Assembly (NCBI RefSeq): GCF_016656965.1
Contig: NZ_CP067977.1
Location: 2,132,501 to 2,196,500 of the forward strand
DNA: 64,000 nt
DNA from: Brevundimonas vitisensis
GTDB taxonomy: Bacteria; Pseudomonadota; Alphaproteobacteria; Caulobacterales; Caulobacteraceae
Direction: 5' to 3'
Shown here: positions 18,919 through 26,462 of the stretch, in pieces
Layout of the letters: every line of letters starts with the position of its first letter
How positions within the stretch are numbered: position 1 is the stretch's first letter
The notes under the pieces: generated by a model
What the model saw: only the letters and a program-made list of their open reading frames with translations
What the model was told of the DNA's origin: nothing
Databases searched by the model: none
Program-made: the position numbers and the translations under genes

Positions 18919-19530
18919 ATGACTGATCAGACTCTGCCCCAAACCACCACCTTCCGCCGCCTGAAGCGCTCGCGCACCCTTCAGGTGACCAGCCTGATGG
19001 CCACCACGGCGTTTTCGCTGTCGGCCTGCAACTCGCCCCAAGTCGCCGCGCCGTCCGGCCCTCCGCAGCCGACCCTGGCCTATACCTCACTGGCAGAGTG
19101 CAAGGCCGAGGACGTCATCGCCGATGCCGAGTGCGACGCCGCCTATGCCGAGGCCCAGAAACAGGCCGAAGCCACCTCGCCCCGCTATGCCACGCGCGAG
19201 GAGTGCGAGGGTCAATGGGGTCCGTCGCAGTGCGAGCCACGCGGCAATGGCTCCTTCTTCGGTCCCCTGGCCACGGGCTTCATCATCGGCCAGCTGCTGA
19301 ACGGCGGCGGTTATCGCGGCGGTGGCCCGCTGTATCGCGACCGCGACAACCGTTATTCCAACGGTTACGGCGGCGGCTATCTGGCGCGAGACTATCGCAC
19401 CGGTCGCACCATCACGGACGCCCGTGACCATACCCCGGCGGCCCGCCAGGCCCCTTCGCGGGTGCAGAGCCGCACCACCGTGGTCTCTCGTGGCGGGTTC
19501 GGCGGCGGGGGTCGCAGCTACGGCGGCTGA
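18919..19530 (+). CDS. yjfM: DUF1190 lipoprotein (YjfM/YgiB type)
   Basis: A 203-residue protein with an unusually long, basic N-region, a hydrophobic stretch (about 25-37) and a lipobox ending at Cys38 (L-S-A-C). The DUF1190 part follows: ECKAEDVIADAECDAAYAEA, a second paired-Cys segment, a membrane-like FIIGQLLNGGG and a Gly/Tyr/Arg-rich tail. It lies 8 nt after the DUF350 gene and completes the yjf-like set. Probably an envelope lipoprotein; activity unknown. Confidence 0.82.
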   Translation: MTDQTLPQTTTFRRLKRSRTLQVTSLMATTAFSLSACNSPQVAAPSGPPQPTLAYTSLAECKAEDVIADAECDAAYAEAQKQAEATSPRYATREECEGQWGPSQCEPRGNGSFFGPLATGFIIGQLLNGGGYRGGGPLYRDRDNRYSNGYGGGYLARDYRTGRTITDARDHTPAARQAPSRVQSRTTVVSRGGFGGGGRSYGG

Positions 19531-21201
19531 TCAGTCGCCGATGGTGTCCAGGTCGCGGCCCCGCGTCTCGGGCAAGCAGATCAGGCTGACGATCACCGCC
19601 AGCAGGGTGAAGCCGACCGAATACCAAAGGCCGAAATAGATGTTCCCCGACCAGGCCACCAAGGCGAAGCTGGCTGCGGGCAGCAGACCGCCGATCCAGC
19701 CGGTGCCGACGTTGTAGGGCAGGCTCATGGCCGTATATCGCACCCGGGTCGGGAACAGCTCGACCAGGGCTGCGGCCTGAGGTCCATAGAGGGCGCAGGC
19801 GGCGATGATGAAGATCATCATGATCCCGAAGACGGCGGGCAAGTTGATCCGCGCCGGATCGGCCCGGTCCGGATAGCCGGCGCTGACCAGGGCCGCCTTG
19901 ATGCGGCCGTCCACTTCGGCGCGCGCAGCCTTCAGGGCGGCCGGCGTCAGGCCCGCGCCCTCGACCGAGGCCACCTCCACCGCGCCGATGCGAACCACGG
20001 CAACCGTGCCCGTCGGAGCCGCCTGGTTGTCGTAGGAGACCCCGGCGTTGGACAGCACATTCTTGGCGATGTCGCAGGAACTGGCGAAGGCGGTCTTGCC
20101 CACGGGATCAAACTGGATGGCACAGGTCGCCGGATCGGCCACCACCACCACGGGCGAAGAGGCCTGGGCCTCGGCCAGGGCCGGATTGGCCGCCCGGGTC
20201 AGGGCATGAAAACCAGGGAAGAAGGCGATCAGGGCCAGGATCATCCCACCCAGCATGACCGGCTTTCGTCCCACCTTGTCCGATAGCCAGCCGAAAAAGA
20301 CATAGAGGAAGGCCGAACAGACCGTCACCGCCAGCACCAGCTGATCGACGGTCGACACCTCCACTTTCAGAACCCGCTCCATGAAGAAGCGGGTATAGAA
20401 ATAGCCGCAGTACCAGACCGCGCCCTGGGCGATCATGATGCCGAACAGGGCGATCAGCACGTATTTGCCGTTCTTCCAGGTGCCAAAGGCCTCGCGGTAA
20501 GGGGTCCGGCGTGCCCCGCCCTCCGCCTCCATCCGCTTGTAGGCCGGGCTCTCGTTCAGCTTGAGCCTGATCCACAGCGACACGATCAGCAGGAGCAGCG
20601 ACAGCAGGAAGGGGATGCGCCAGCCCCACTCGTCGAAGGCCTCGGTTCCGAGAATGGCCCGCGTCGTCAGGATGACGCTGAGCGCGCCGATCAGACCCAG
20701 GGCCGCCGTGGTCTGAATCCAGCCGGTCAGCAGGCCGCGCCTGGGCCGCGGGGAATGTTCGGCGACATAGATGGCGGCTCCGCCGTATTCTCCGCCCAGG
20801 GCAAAGCCCTGAAGGATGCGCATCAGGATCAGCAGGATCGGAGCGACGATGCCGATCTGGTCATAGTCGGGCAACAGACCGATGGCGACCGTGGCAAATC
20901 CCATCAGGCTGATGGTCACCAGAAAGGTGGTCTTGCGTCCCGTCTTGTCGCCGAACCAGCCGAAAACCAGCGCGCCGAGGGGCCGCACCACGAAGCCGAC
21001 GCCAAAGGTCAACAATGCCAGGATGTAGGAGGCCGCCTCGCCGACATCGGCATAGAAATGCCGGGCGATGACGGTGGTCAGCGAGCCGAAGATGAAGAAG
21101 TCATACCATTCGAAGGCCGTGCCCGCTGCGGAGGCTCCGACCACGGTTCGCAATCCGGGCTCGCCCTGTTCGCGATCCCTCGACCCTTCGATATCAGCCA
21201 T
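19531..21201 (-). CDS. MFS transporter of the metabolite:H+ symporter (MHS) family
   Basis: A 556-residue, 12-helix protein. Between helices 2 and 3 is the MFS motif GWFGDKTGRK, repeated in the second half as GWLSDKVGRKP. FALGGEYGGAAIYVAEHSP is the MHS-specific helix 5 signature found in ShiA and ProP. The substrate is probably a carboxylate or compatible solute. Unusually, about 110 extra residues after helix 9 form a periplasmic loop containing two cysteines that could form a disulfide. The ATG at 21201 follows GGGGAA; a TTG four codons upstream is less likely. It shares a convergent end with the DUF1190 gene. Confidence 0.85.
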   Translation of the reverse strand: MADIEGSRDREQGEPGLRTVVGASAAGTAFEWYDFFIFGSLTTVIARHFYADVGEAASYILALLTFGVGFVVRPLGALVFGWFGDKTGRKTTFLVTISLMGFATVAIGLLPDYDQIGIVAPILLILMRILQGFALGGEYGGAAIYVAEHSPRPRRGLLTGWIQTTAALGLIGALSVILTTRAILGTEAFDEWGWRIPFLLSLLLLIVSLWIRLKLNESPAYKRMEAEGGARRTPYREAFGTWKNGKYVLIALFGIMIAQGAVWYCGYFYTRFFMERVLKVEVSTVDQLVLAVTVCSAFLYVFFGWLSDKVGRKPVMLGGMILALIAFFPGFHALTRAANPALAEAQASSPVVVVADPATCAIQFDPVGKTAFASSCDIAKNVLSNAGVSYDNQAAPTGTVAVVRIGAVEVASVEGAGLTPAALKAARAEVDGRIKAALVSAGYPDRADPARINLPAVFGIMMIFIIAACALYGPQAAALVELFPTRVRYTAMSLPYNVGTGWIGGLLPAASFALVAWSGNIYFGLWYSVGFTLLAVIVSLICLPETRGRDLDTIGD

Positions 21202-21268
21202 TGGTTTCCCCAACCCTGGTGCTTCTGCTGAGCGCCTGATCGGATGCTAGCTTGGCCATAGACAAACG

Positions 21269-21300
21269 AAAACCCCGCCAACCTTGCGGTCGACGGGGTT
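21269..21300 (-). terminator. Probable terminator after the entericidin gene
   Basis: On the minus strand a 7-bp stem AACCCCG/CGGGGTT (21294-21300 with 21271-21277) is followed by TTTTCG. It lies 55 nt beyond the stop of the entericidin-like gene and before the MHS transporter start. The U-tract is short, so efficiency may be moderate. Confidence 0.55.
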
Positions 21301-21354
21301 CCGGCTCGCGGCCGAGGTCGGGGAGACCGACCGCGAGTGTGCGTTGATCTCAGA

Positions 21355-21492
21355 TCAGCAGGTGCGGCCTTCGGCGCACTGCTCGACAGCCTGGCCAGCG
21401 GCCTGAGCGTCTTCACCCACGCCGGCGACGGTGTTGCAGGCGGCGGTGGTCAGGGCGGCGGCGGTCGCGATCAGAACGAAAATCTTGCGCAT
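21355..21492 (-). CDS. ecnAB: Entericidin-like small lipoprotein
   Basis: A 45-residue precursor. The N-terminus MRKIFVLIATAAALTTAAC is a lipoprotein signal with lipobox T-A-A-C (Cys19). The mature 27 residues continue N-T-V-A-G-V-G-E-D-A and end in Cys-Ala-Glu-Gly-Arg-Thr-Cys. This is the EcnA/EcnB entericidin pattern: short envelope lipoproteins linked to stress and lysis control. An EcfG-type promoter lies about 67 nt upstream (21559-21583), so it should be induced by the adjacent general stress regulators. Too short for most gene callers. Confidence 0.85.
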   Translation of the reverse strand: MRKIFVLIATAAALTTAACNTVAGVGEDAQAAGQAVEQCAEGRTC

Positions 21493-21556
21493 GGGAAGGC
21501 TCCGGTGAATGAAACAGGTCGGGCGAGAACCTTGGCCGTCGTCCTCGTCTGCCTGA

Positions 21557-23329
21557 TCAACGCGATGCGCGCGGCGCGGTTCCGTATGGAACTACTTCTC
21601 CGGGGGGGCGCGTCGCTTCAGGCGTGGCGAAGGTCATCCGCGCGATGGTTCCGCCTCCCGGTGCCGGCGTCAGATCGGCCTCGCCGCGCAACTGTTTGGC
21701 AAAGGCCCCCATCAGGGTACGGCCGACGCCGGCGCGGGCTTCCTCATCCATCCCGGGGCCATTGTCCTCGACCTCCAGCACACTGGTCGTCCCATTGACG
21801 CGGAAGCGGACCTTGAGGTCGCCCCCTCGCCCGGCAAAAGCGTGTTTCTGGGCATTGGCGACCGCTTCCACCAGCCACAGGGCGAGCGGTGCCAGTTTGT
21901 CGGGATCGACCAGCAGGGAATCGGCATCGACCGCACTGGTCACGACCGGCCCCCGCATGGCCTCGCCGGCCACCAGCTGCCCGACCAGTTCGGTCAGGAA
22001 GACCTTGGCGTCAGCGTGCCTTATGTCGTCGCTCTGATAGAGGGTGCGATAGATCAGGGCCAGGGCCGCGATCCTCTGGAGCGTATCGCCCAGGGCCGCC
22101 TTGGCCGGTGCATCCTTGAGGGCCCGCTGCTGCATGCTGAGCAGGGACGAGATGATCTGAAGGTTGTTTTTCACCCGGTGGTGGATCTCGCGCATCAGCG
22201 CGTCTTTTTCCTCCAGCGAGTCGGTCAGTGATCGGTCCCTTGCCGTGATCGCCTCGGCCAGCTCGTCGAGGGTGCGGGCCAGGACCCGGATCTCGGACGG
22301 GGCATTGACCGCCTGAACCGGTCGCACCGAAAACCGTCCCCGGGCATAGATGGCGGCGATCCGCTCCAGATAATCCAGCCAGCGGATCACGATCCGCTCC
22401 GACACCAGCATCACCGCCGCAAAGGCCAACAGCCAGGCCCCCAGCGGCAGCAGAAGCGTCCCGATCGGGTTCAGGCGGGCCCAGGACAACCAGCCCGGCG
22501 CTGGCGCAGACAGCAGGACATAGACATCGCGTCCCGCCAGGGCCGCCCCGGCATAGACGCGCCTGTGACCCGACGCATCCACAGCTTCGAACTGGGCCGA
22601 GGAACCGGCCCGCGCGCGCTCGACCCAGCCGGCAACGCTGTCGCCCCGGCTGGCCTGGAACGCCTGGGGGTCTGTGGCGATGAGGATGTTGCCGTCCGCA
22701 TCGGTCAGGGCCGCCTCGGAGCCCTCCGGCAAGGCCCGGTCGCGCGTGTCAGGTTGAAGGGCACTGAGGGGGATGATCGCCGCCATGGACCCGTCAAAGG
22801 CCCCCAGAGGGCGCTCCAGACGGATCGCCGCGATCAGGGCAGGGCCGTCCGTCGCGCCGTCTGGAGCACGGGCGACCGTCATCGGTTCGCCCAGGCGCAG
22901 CCGGGTAAACCAGGGGTCGCGCCCGGCCTGGGCCTGCCAGGCGGCGGCCGAGGGCCGGAGGTCAGAGGCACAGGTGGCCGTGCCCGTGGCACTGTAGCGA
23001 ACCAGGCTGGAATAGCCGTCGAGCCTGTCGACCAGAGCCGTCAGGCGCGGCCCGCAGAAGGGGCCCAGTGTTTCGGGACGCAGCGCCTGCAAAAGCACAG
23101 CAGCCCCGTCCAGTCGGCTCTTGGCCGCTGCCGCGCTGCGTTCGGCCGCCAGGGTCAGGTCGGTGCGCCGATCTTCGGCCTGACGCCGGAAGTCGTTCAC
23201 CGTCTGGACGGCGCTCAGGATCAGTATGGGGGCCAGGGCGACGGCCATGGCCATGCCCATGCGAAAGCGGATGCCCTGGAACCGTGGCGCGGCCAGCCCT
23301 CGGCCCAATGACCGTCCCAGACGCACCAC
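21557..23329 (-). CDS. phyK: HWE/HisKA_2-type sensor histidine kinase of the general stress response (PhyK-like)
   Basis: A 590-residue membrane kinase: helix at about 25-45, a periplasmic sensor of about 230 residues, a second helix near 285-310, a linker, then the kinase. The phosphoacceptor lies in EIHHRVKNNLQ (His384, the His before Arg), the HisKA_2 type. The ATP-binding domain has EAVANAQKHA as N-box and VEDNGPGMD. Kinases of this type phosphorylate PhyR. The gene directly follows ecfG with 4 nt between them, the Caulobacter sigT-phyK order. Periplasmic signal unknown. Confidence 0.88.
   Translation of the reverse strand: MVRLGRSLGRGLAAPRFQGIRFRMGMAMAVALAPILILSAVQTVNDFRRQAEDRRTDLTLAAERSAAAAKSRLDGAAVLLQALRPETLGPFCGPRLTALVDRLDGYSSLVRYSATGTATCASDLRPSAAAWQAQAGRDPWFTRLRLGEPMTVARAPDGATDGPALIAAIRLERPLGAFDGSMAAIIPLSALQPDTRDRALPEGSEAALTDADGNILIATDPQAFQASRGDSVAGWVERARAGSSAQFEAVDASGHRRVYAGAALAGRDVYVLLSAPAPGWLSWARLNPIGTLLLPLGAWLLAFAAVMLVSERIVIRWLDYLERIAAIYARGRFSVRPVQAVNAPSEIRVLARTLDELAEAITARDRSLTDSLEEKDALMREIHHRVKNNLQIISSLLSMQQRALKDAPAKAALGDTLQRIAALALIYRTLYQSDDIRHADAKVFLTELVGQLVAGEAMRGPVVTSAVDADSLLVDPDKLAPLALWLVEAVANAQKHAFAGRGGDLKVRFRVNGTTSVLEVEDNGPGMDEEARAGVGRTLMGAFAKQLRGEADLTPAPGGGTIARMTFATPEATRPPGEVVPYGTAPRASR
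21559..21583 (-). promoter_or_regulatory. EcfG-type promoter for the entericidin gene
   Basis: On the minus strand GGAAC (21583-21579) and CGTT (21562-21559) are separated by exactly 16 nt, the consensus of alphaproteobacterial EcfG sigma factors. It overlaps the last codons of the histidine-kinase gene and points at the entericidin gene, giving a leader of about 60 nt. Confidence 0.8.
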
Positions 23330-23333
23330 CCGC

Positions 23334-23936
23334 TCAGCCCTGCCGAGTGCCGCTCAGGCGATCTGCATCGGCCAGGATGGAGCGCATGGCGTCGCCGGCC
23401 GCCTTGCCGTCGCGGGCGTAGCCACCGCGTTCCAGCGTGGCCAGCAAGGCGCGCCGGGCACGGCTGACGCGGCTCTTTACCGTGCCCACCGCGCACTGAC
23501 AGATGTCGGCAGCCTCTTCGTAGGCAAAGCCGCCGGCCCCGACCAGGATAAGCGCTTCGCGCTGTTCCTTGGGCAGGGTGTTCAAAGCCATGCGCAGTTC
23601 GTCCAGTGCGACGGGGGCCTCGGGATCGTCCACAGCGACCAAGGTCCGCTCGGCGGCTTCCTGATCGAGCTGCGACTGCCGCCACGAACGGCGCTTTTCC
23701 GAATAGAACTGGTTGCGCAGGATCATGAAGGTCCAGGCCTTCATGTTCGTGCCCATTTGATAGCTGGCCCGCGCATCCCACGCCTTCATCATGGCGTCCT
23801 GGGCCAGATCGTCGGCAGCCGTCGGGTCCCCCGTCAGGGTCCGCGCGAACGCGCGCAGATGCGGGATCAGGGTGATCAGCTGCGCCTTGAAGGCATTGTC
23901 GTCCGCAGAGGGCGGCTTGGGGGCCGGTCCGGTCAT
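23334..23936 (-). CDS. ecfG: ECF sigma factor EcfG/SigT
   Basis: A 200-residue group ECF15 sigma factor. Region 2 lies at about residues 22-90 (HLRAFARTLTGDPTAADDLAQDAMMKAWDARASYQMGTNMKAWTF, seen in parts). Region 4 lies at about 130-180 (LPKEQREALILVGAGGFAYEEAADI, then GTVKSRVSRARRAL). It directs RNA polymerase to GGAAC-N16/17-CGTT promoters under stress. Its start overlaps the nepR stop (ATGA), and its anti-sigma is NepR. Called sigT in Caulobacter. Confidence 0.95.
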   Translation of the reverse strand: MTGPAPKPPSADDNAFKAQLITLIPHLRAFARTLTGDPTAADDLAQDAMMKAWDARASYQMGTNMKAWTFMILRNQFYSEKRRSWRQSQLDQEAAERTLVAVDDPEAPVALDELRMALNTLPKEQREALILVGAGGFAYEEAADICQCAVGTVKSRVSRARRALLATLERGGYARDGKAAGDAMRSILADADRLSGTRQG

Positions 23937-24139
23937 GCGCCACCCTTGCCGGTGCGGTCATCCGCACGGCGCAGAATATCCAGGAACTCGTCCGGCACCG
24001 GCTCGTTAACCACCTCGTCGAACATGTGGCGGAGCTTTACGCCAATGGCCTGTTGGCGCAGGCGCGCCTCTTCAAGGCCAGCTTCGTTATCCGAGGCCGC
24101 CGAGTTGCGTCGGGTGGGTTCAGAGTTTTCAATCATCAA
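23933..24139 (-). CDS. nepR: Anti-sigma factor NepR
   Basis: A 68-residue protein with the NepR core: IGVKLRHMFDEVVNEPVPDEFLDILRRAD, the two helices that clamp EcfG. The N-terminal third is acidic and disordered, and the C-terminus is short. NepR holds EcfG inactive until phosphorylated PhyR binds it. It is first in the nepR-ecfG-kinase unit, coupled to ecfG by a 4-nt overlap, and is preceded by its own EcfG promoter (24184-24208), giving positive feedback with co-produced anti-sigma. Confidence 0.95.
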   Translation of the reverse strand: MMIENSEPTRRNSAASDNEAGLEEARLRQQAIGVKLRHMFDEVVNEPVPDEFLDILRRADDRTGKGGA

Positions 24140-24183
24140 GGGATCGATCGCCGCCGCTGGCTGCTGGGTAGGTGGTCGCCGGG

Positions 24184-24208
24184 AACGTCACCCGCGTGCT
24201 GGGGTTCC
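24184..24208 (-). promoter_or_regulatory. EcfG-type promoter for nepR-ecfG
   Basis: On the minus strand GGAAC (24208-24204), a 16-nt spacer and CGTT (24187-24184) match the EcfG consensus exactly. It lies 45 nt before the nepR start codon and makes the stress sigma factor autoregulated. Confidence 0.88.
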
Positions 24209-24249
24209 GTCATGGCTCAGCTTTAATGTGACCAGATTTTCAGACAAGC

Positions 24250-24274
24250 GGAACCGTTGCGGATTTGATACGTT
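24250..24274 (+). promoter_or_regulatory. EcfG-type promoter for phyR
   Basis: GGAAC (24250-24254), a 16-nt spacer and CGTT (24271-24274) match the EcfG consensus exactly. It sits 58 nt before the phyR start codon and 42 nt from the opposing nepR promoter, so both arms of the switch respond to EcfG. Confidence 0.88.
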
Positions 24275-24331
24275 TGCAGCGCCTACGGCGGCCTCATGGT
24301 AGGGGTTGCTTCCTGTCGGGGATTTTTTGAA

Positions 24332-25126
24332 ATGAGCCTACTCGCCCGTCTCGCGCCGCACCTGCCTTATGTGCGCCGTTACGCTCGTGCCCTCACGGGC
24401 GATCAGACCACGGGCGACAACTATGTCCGCGTCGCGCTTGAAGCCCTGGCCGCCGGCGAACGTCAGCTGCCCTCGGACATGACGCCGCGTGTGGCCCTGT
24501 ACCACGTGTTCCATGCCATCTGGTCCTCGACCGGTGCCCGTCTGGAGGATGCCAGCGGCCTGGAAGCGGGAGATGATGCCGCCAGCCGCCTGATGCGGAT
24601 CTCGCCCCGTTCGCGCCAGGCTTTCCTGCTGACGGCGCTCGAAGGGTTCACGCCATCGGAGGCCGCCCAGATTCTCGGCGCGGACGCCCATGACGTCGAG
24701 CGTCTGATCAGCGAAGCCCAGGCCGATATCGACGCCGAACTGGCCACCGATGTCCTGATCATCGAGGACGAAGCCATCATCTCGGCGGACATCGAAAGCC
24801 TGGTGCGCGAACTGGGTCACAACGTCACCGCCACCGCCACCACCCACGACGAAGCGGTCGACGCCGTGGCCCGTCACCGTCCGGGTCTGGTTCTGGCCGA
24901 CATTCAGCTGGCCGACGGTTCCTCGGGCATCGATGCGGTCAAGGACATCCTGAAACGCTTCGACGTTCCGGTCATCTTCATCACGGCCTTCCCCGAGCGT
25001 CTGCTGACCGGCGAACGGCCCGAGCCGACGTTCCTGATCACCAAGCCGTTCCAGCCGGAAACGGTCAAGGCGGCGATCAGCCAGGCCTTGTTCTTCCACC
25101 CCACGCGCCAGAAGCAGGCCGCCTGA
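24332..25126 (+). CDS. phyR: General stress response regulator PhyR (anti-anti-sigma)
   Basis: A 264-residue protein with a sigma-like N-terminal domain (about 1-130; LPYVRRYARALTGDQ, later SPRSRQAFLLTALEGFTPSEAAQILG) and a C-terminal receiver domain (about 137-255). The phosphoacceptor is Asp190 in L-A-D-I-Q-L, with the acidic pair in IIEDEA, Thr in FITAFPE and Lys in ITKPF. Phosphorylation exposes the sigma-like domain, which captures NepR and frees EcfG. The start at 24332 follows from homology; the 12 codons upstream are not family-like. It is divergent from nepR. Confidence 0.96.
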   Translation: MSLLARLAPHLPYVRRYARALTGDQTTGDNYVRVALEALAAGERQLPSDMTPRVALYHVFHAIWSSTGARLEDASGLEAGDDAASRLMRISPRSRQAFLLTALEGFTPSEAAQILGADAHDVERLISEAQADIDAELATDVLIIEDEAIISADIESLVRELGHNVTATATTHDEAVDAVARHRPGLVLADIQLADGSSGIDAVKDILKRFDVPVIFITAFPERLLTGERPEPTFLITKPFQPETVKAAISQALFFHPTRQKQAA

Positions 25127-25135
25127 GGTCAGTGC

Positions 25136-25160
25136 CGGAGGGGAAGGATCTTCCCCTCCG
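25136..25160 (+). terminator. Perfect hairpin after phyR, probable terminator
   Basis: A 10-bp perfect stem, CGGAGGGGAA (25136-25145) with TTCCCCTCCG (25151-25160), and a 5-nt loop start 9 nt after the phyR stop. The downstream run is C/T-rich rather than a clean U-tract, as often in high-GC alphaproteobacteria. Confidence 0.6.
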
Positions 25161-25226
25161 TCCCGCACGCTTTGCCCCTCGTCGCCTCATGGGCTAGGCA
25201 GGGATCAAGAAAGTGCGAGGGTTTAG

Positions 25227-26462
25227 ATGCGTGTCTTGATTCTGGGTGGTGACGGATTCTGTGGCTGGCCCACGGCCCTGCACTTGTCGGCGCGGGGCTG
25301 GGACGTCACCGTGGTCGACAATCTGTCACGCCGGAACATCGACAACGAACTGGAAGTGCGTTCCCTGACGCCCATCCGCACCATGGGCGAGCGCATCGCC
25401 GCCTGGCAGGCCATCAGCGGGCGCAAGATCGACTTCGTCAACATGACGGTGGGCAAGGAGTTCGACCGTCTGGTGGCTCTGATCCGTGATGTCCGCCCCG
25501 ACAGCGTGGTGCATTTCGCCGAACAGCGCGCGGCCCCCTATTCGATGAAGTCGGCGCGGCACAAACTCTATACCGTCGACAATAATCTGAATGCGACCAA
25601 CCACCTCCTGGCGGCTATCGTCGAGAGCGGCCAGGACGTGCATCTGGCGCACCTCGGCACCATGGGGGTCTATGGCTATGCGACAGCGGGTCTTCGCATC
25701 CCGGAGGGCTATCTGAAGGTCACGGTGGAAACGGACCACGGGCCGACCGAACAGGAAATCCTGTTCCCGCCCAATCCGGGGTCCATCTATCACATGACCA
25801 AGACCCAGGACGCCCTGCTGTTCCAGTTCTATGCCCGCAATGACAATCTGCGGATCACCGACCTGCACCAGGGGATCGTCTGGGGCACCCAGACCGAGGA
25901 GACCCGCCAGGACGAGCGGCTGATCAACCGGTTCGACTATGACGGCGACTATGGCACGGTCCTGAACCGCTTCCTGATGCAGGCGGCGGTCGGCCATCCC
26001 CTGACGGTGCACGGCTCTGGCGGCCAGACCCGCGCCTTCATCCATATTCAGGACACGGTCCGCTGCGTCGAGCTGGCGCTGAAGAACCCGCCCAAGGCCG
26101 GCGAGCGGGTCAAGATCCTGAACCAGATGACCGAAAGCCACCGGGTCCGCGACCTGGCCGCCATGATCGCTAACCTGACCGGGGCCGAGGTCGCCCAGGT
26201 GCCCAATCCCCGTCAGGAAGCCGACGAGAACGATCTGGTCGTGGCCAATGACCAGTTCCGCGACCTCGGCCTGAAGCCGATCACCCTGCGGCAGGGTCTG
26301 ATGGACGAGGTGACGGACATCGCCCGCCGCTATGCCGACCGGGTCGACATGACCAAGATCCCCTGCGTTTCCAGCTGGAACAGCCGCCGAGCCGAAGCGC
26401 TCACGGCCGACGCTCCTGCCGCTTCGGCGGCCCGGCCTGAACCTGCGGCGGTGCGCGCCTGA
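25227..26462 (+). CDS. sqdB: UDP-sulfoquinovose synthase-like NAD-dependent sugar epimerase
   Basis: A 411-residue extended SDR. The N-terminus GGDGFCGWPTALHLS carries the NAD motif as in SqdB/SQD1. The SqdB-like blocks HFAEQRAAPYSM, HLGTMGVYG and catalytic Y-H-M-T-K follow, then RAFIHIQDTVRCVELAL. SqdB adds sulfite to UDP-glucose to make UDP-sulfoquinovose for sulfolipid or glycans. The C-terminal Ala/Pro-rich tail is extra. No SqdD/SqdX-type glycosyltransferase lies nearby; instead an SDR gene overlaps the stop codon. Family identity is good; the product is inferred. Confidence 0.82.
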   Translation: MRVLILGGDGFCGWPTALHLSARGWDVTVVDNLSRRNIDNELEVRSLTPIRTMGERIAAWQAISGRKIDFVNMTVGKEFDRLVALIRDVRPDSVVHFAEQRAAPYSMKSARHKLYTVDNNLNATNHLLAAIVESGQDVHLAHLGTMGVYGYATAGLRIPEGYLKVTVETDHGPTEQEILFPPNPGSIYHMTKTQDALLFQFYARNDNLRITDLHQGIVWGTQTEETRQDERLINRFDYDGDYGTVLNRFLMQAAVGHPLTVHGSGGQTRAFIHIQDTVRCVELALKNPPKAGERVKILNQMTESHRVRDLAAMIANLTGAEVAQVPNPRQEADENDLVVANDQFRDLGLKPITLRQGLMDEVTDIARRYADRVDMTKIPCVSSWNSRRAEALTADAPAASAARPEPAAVRA

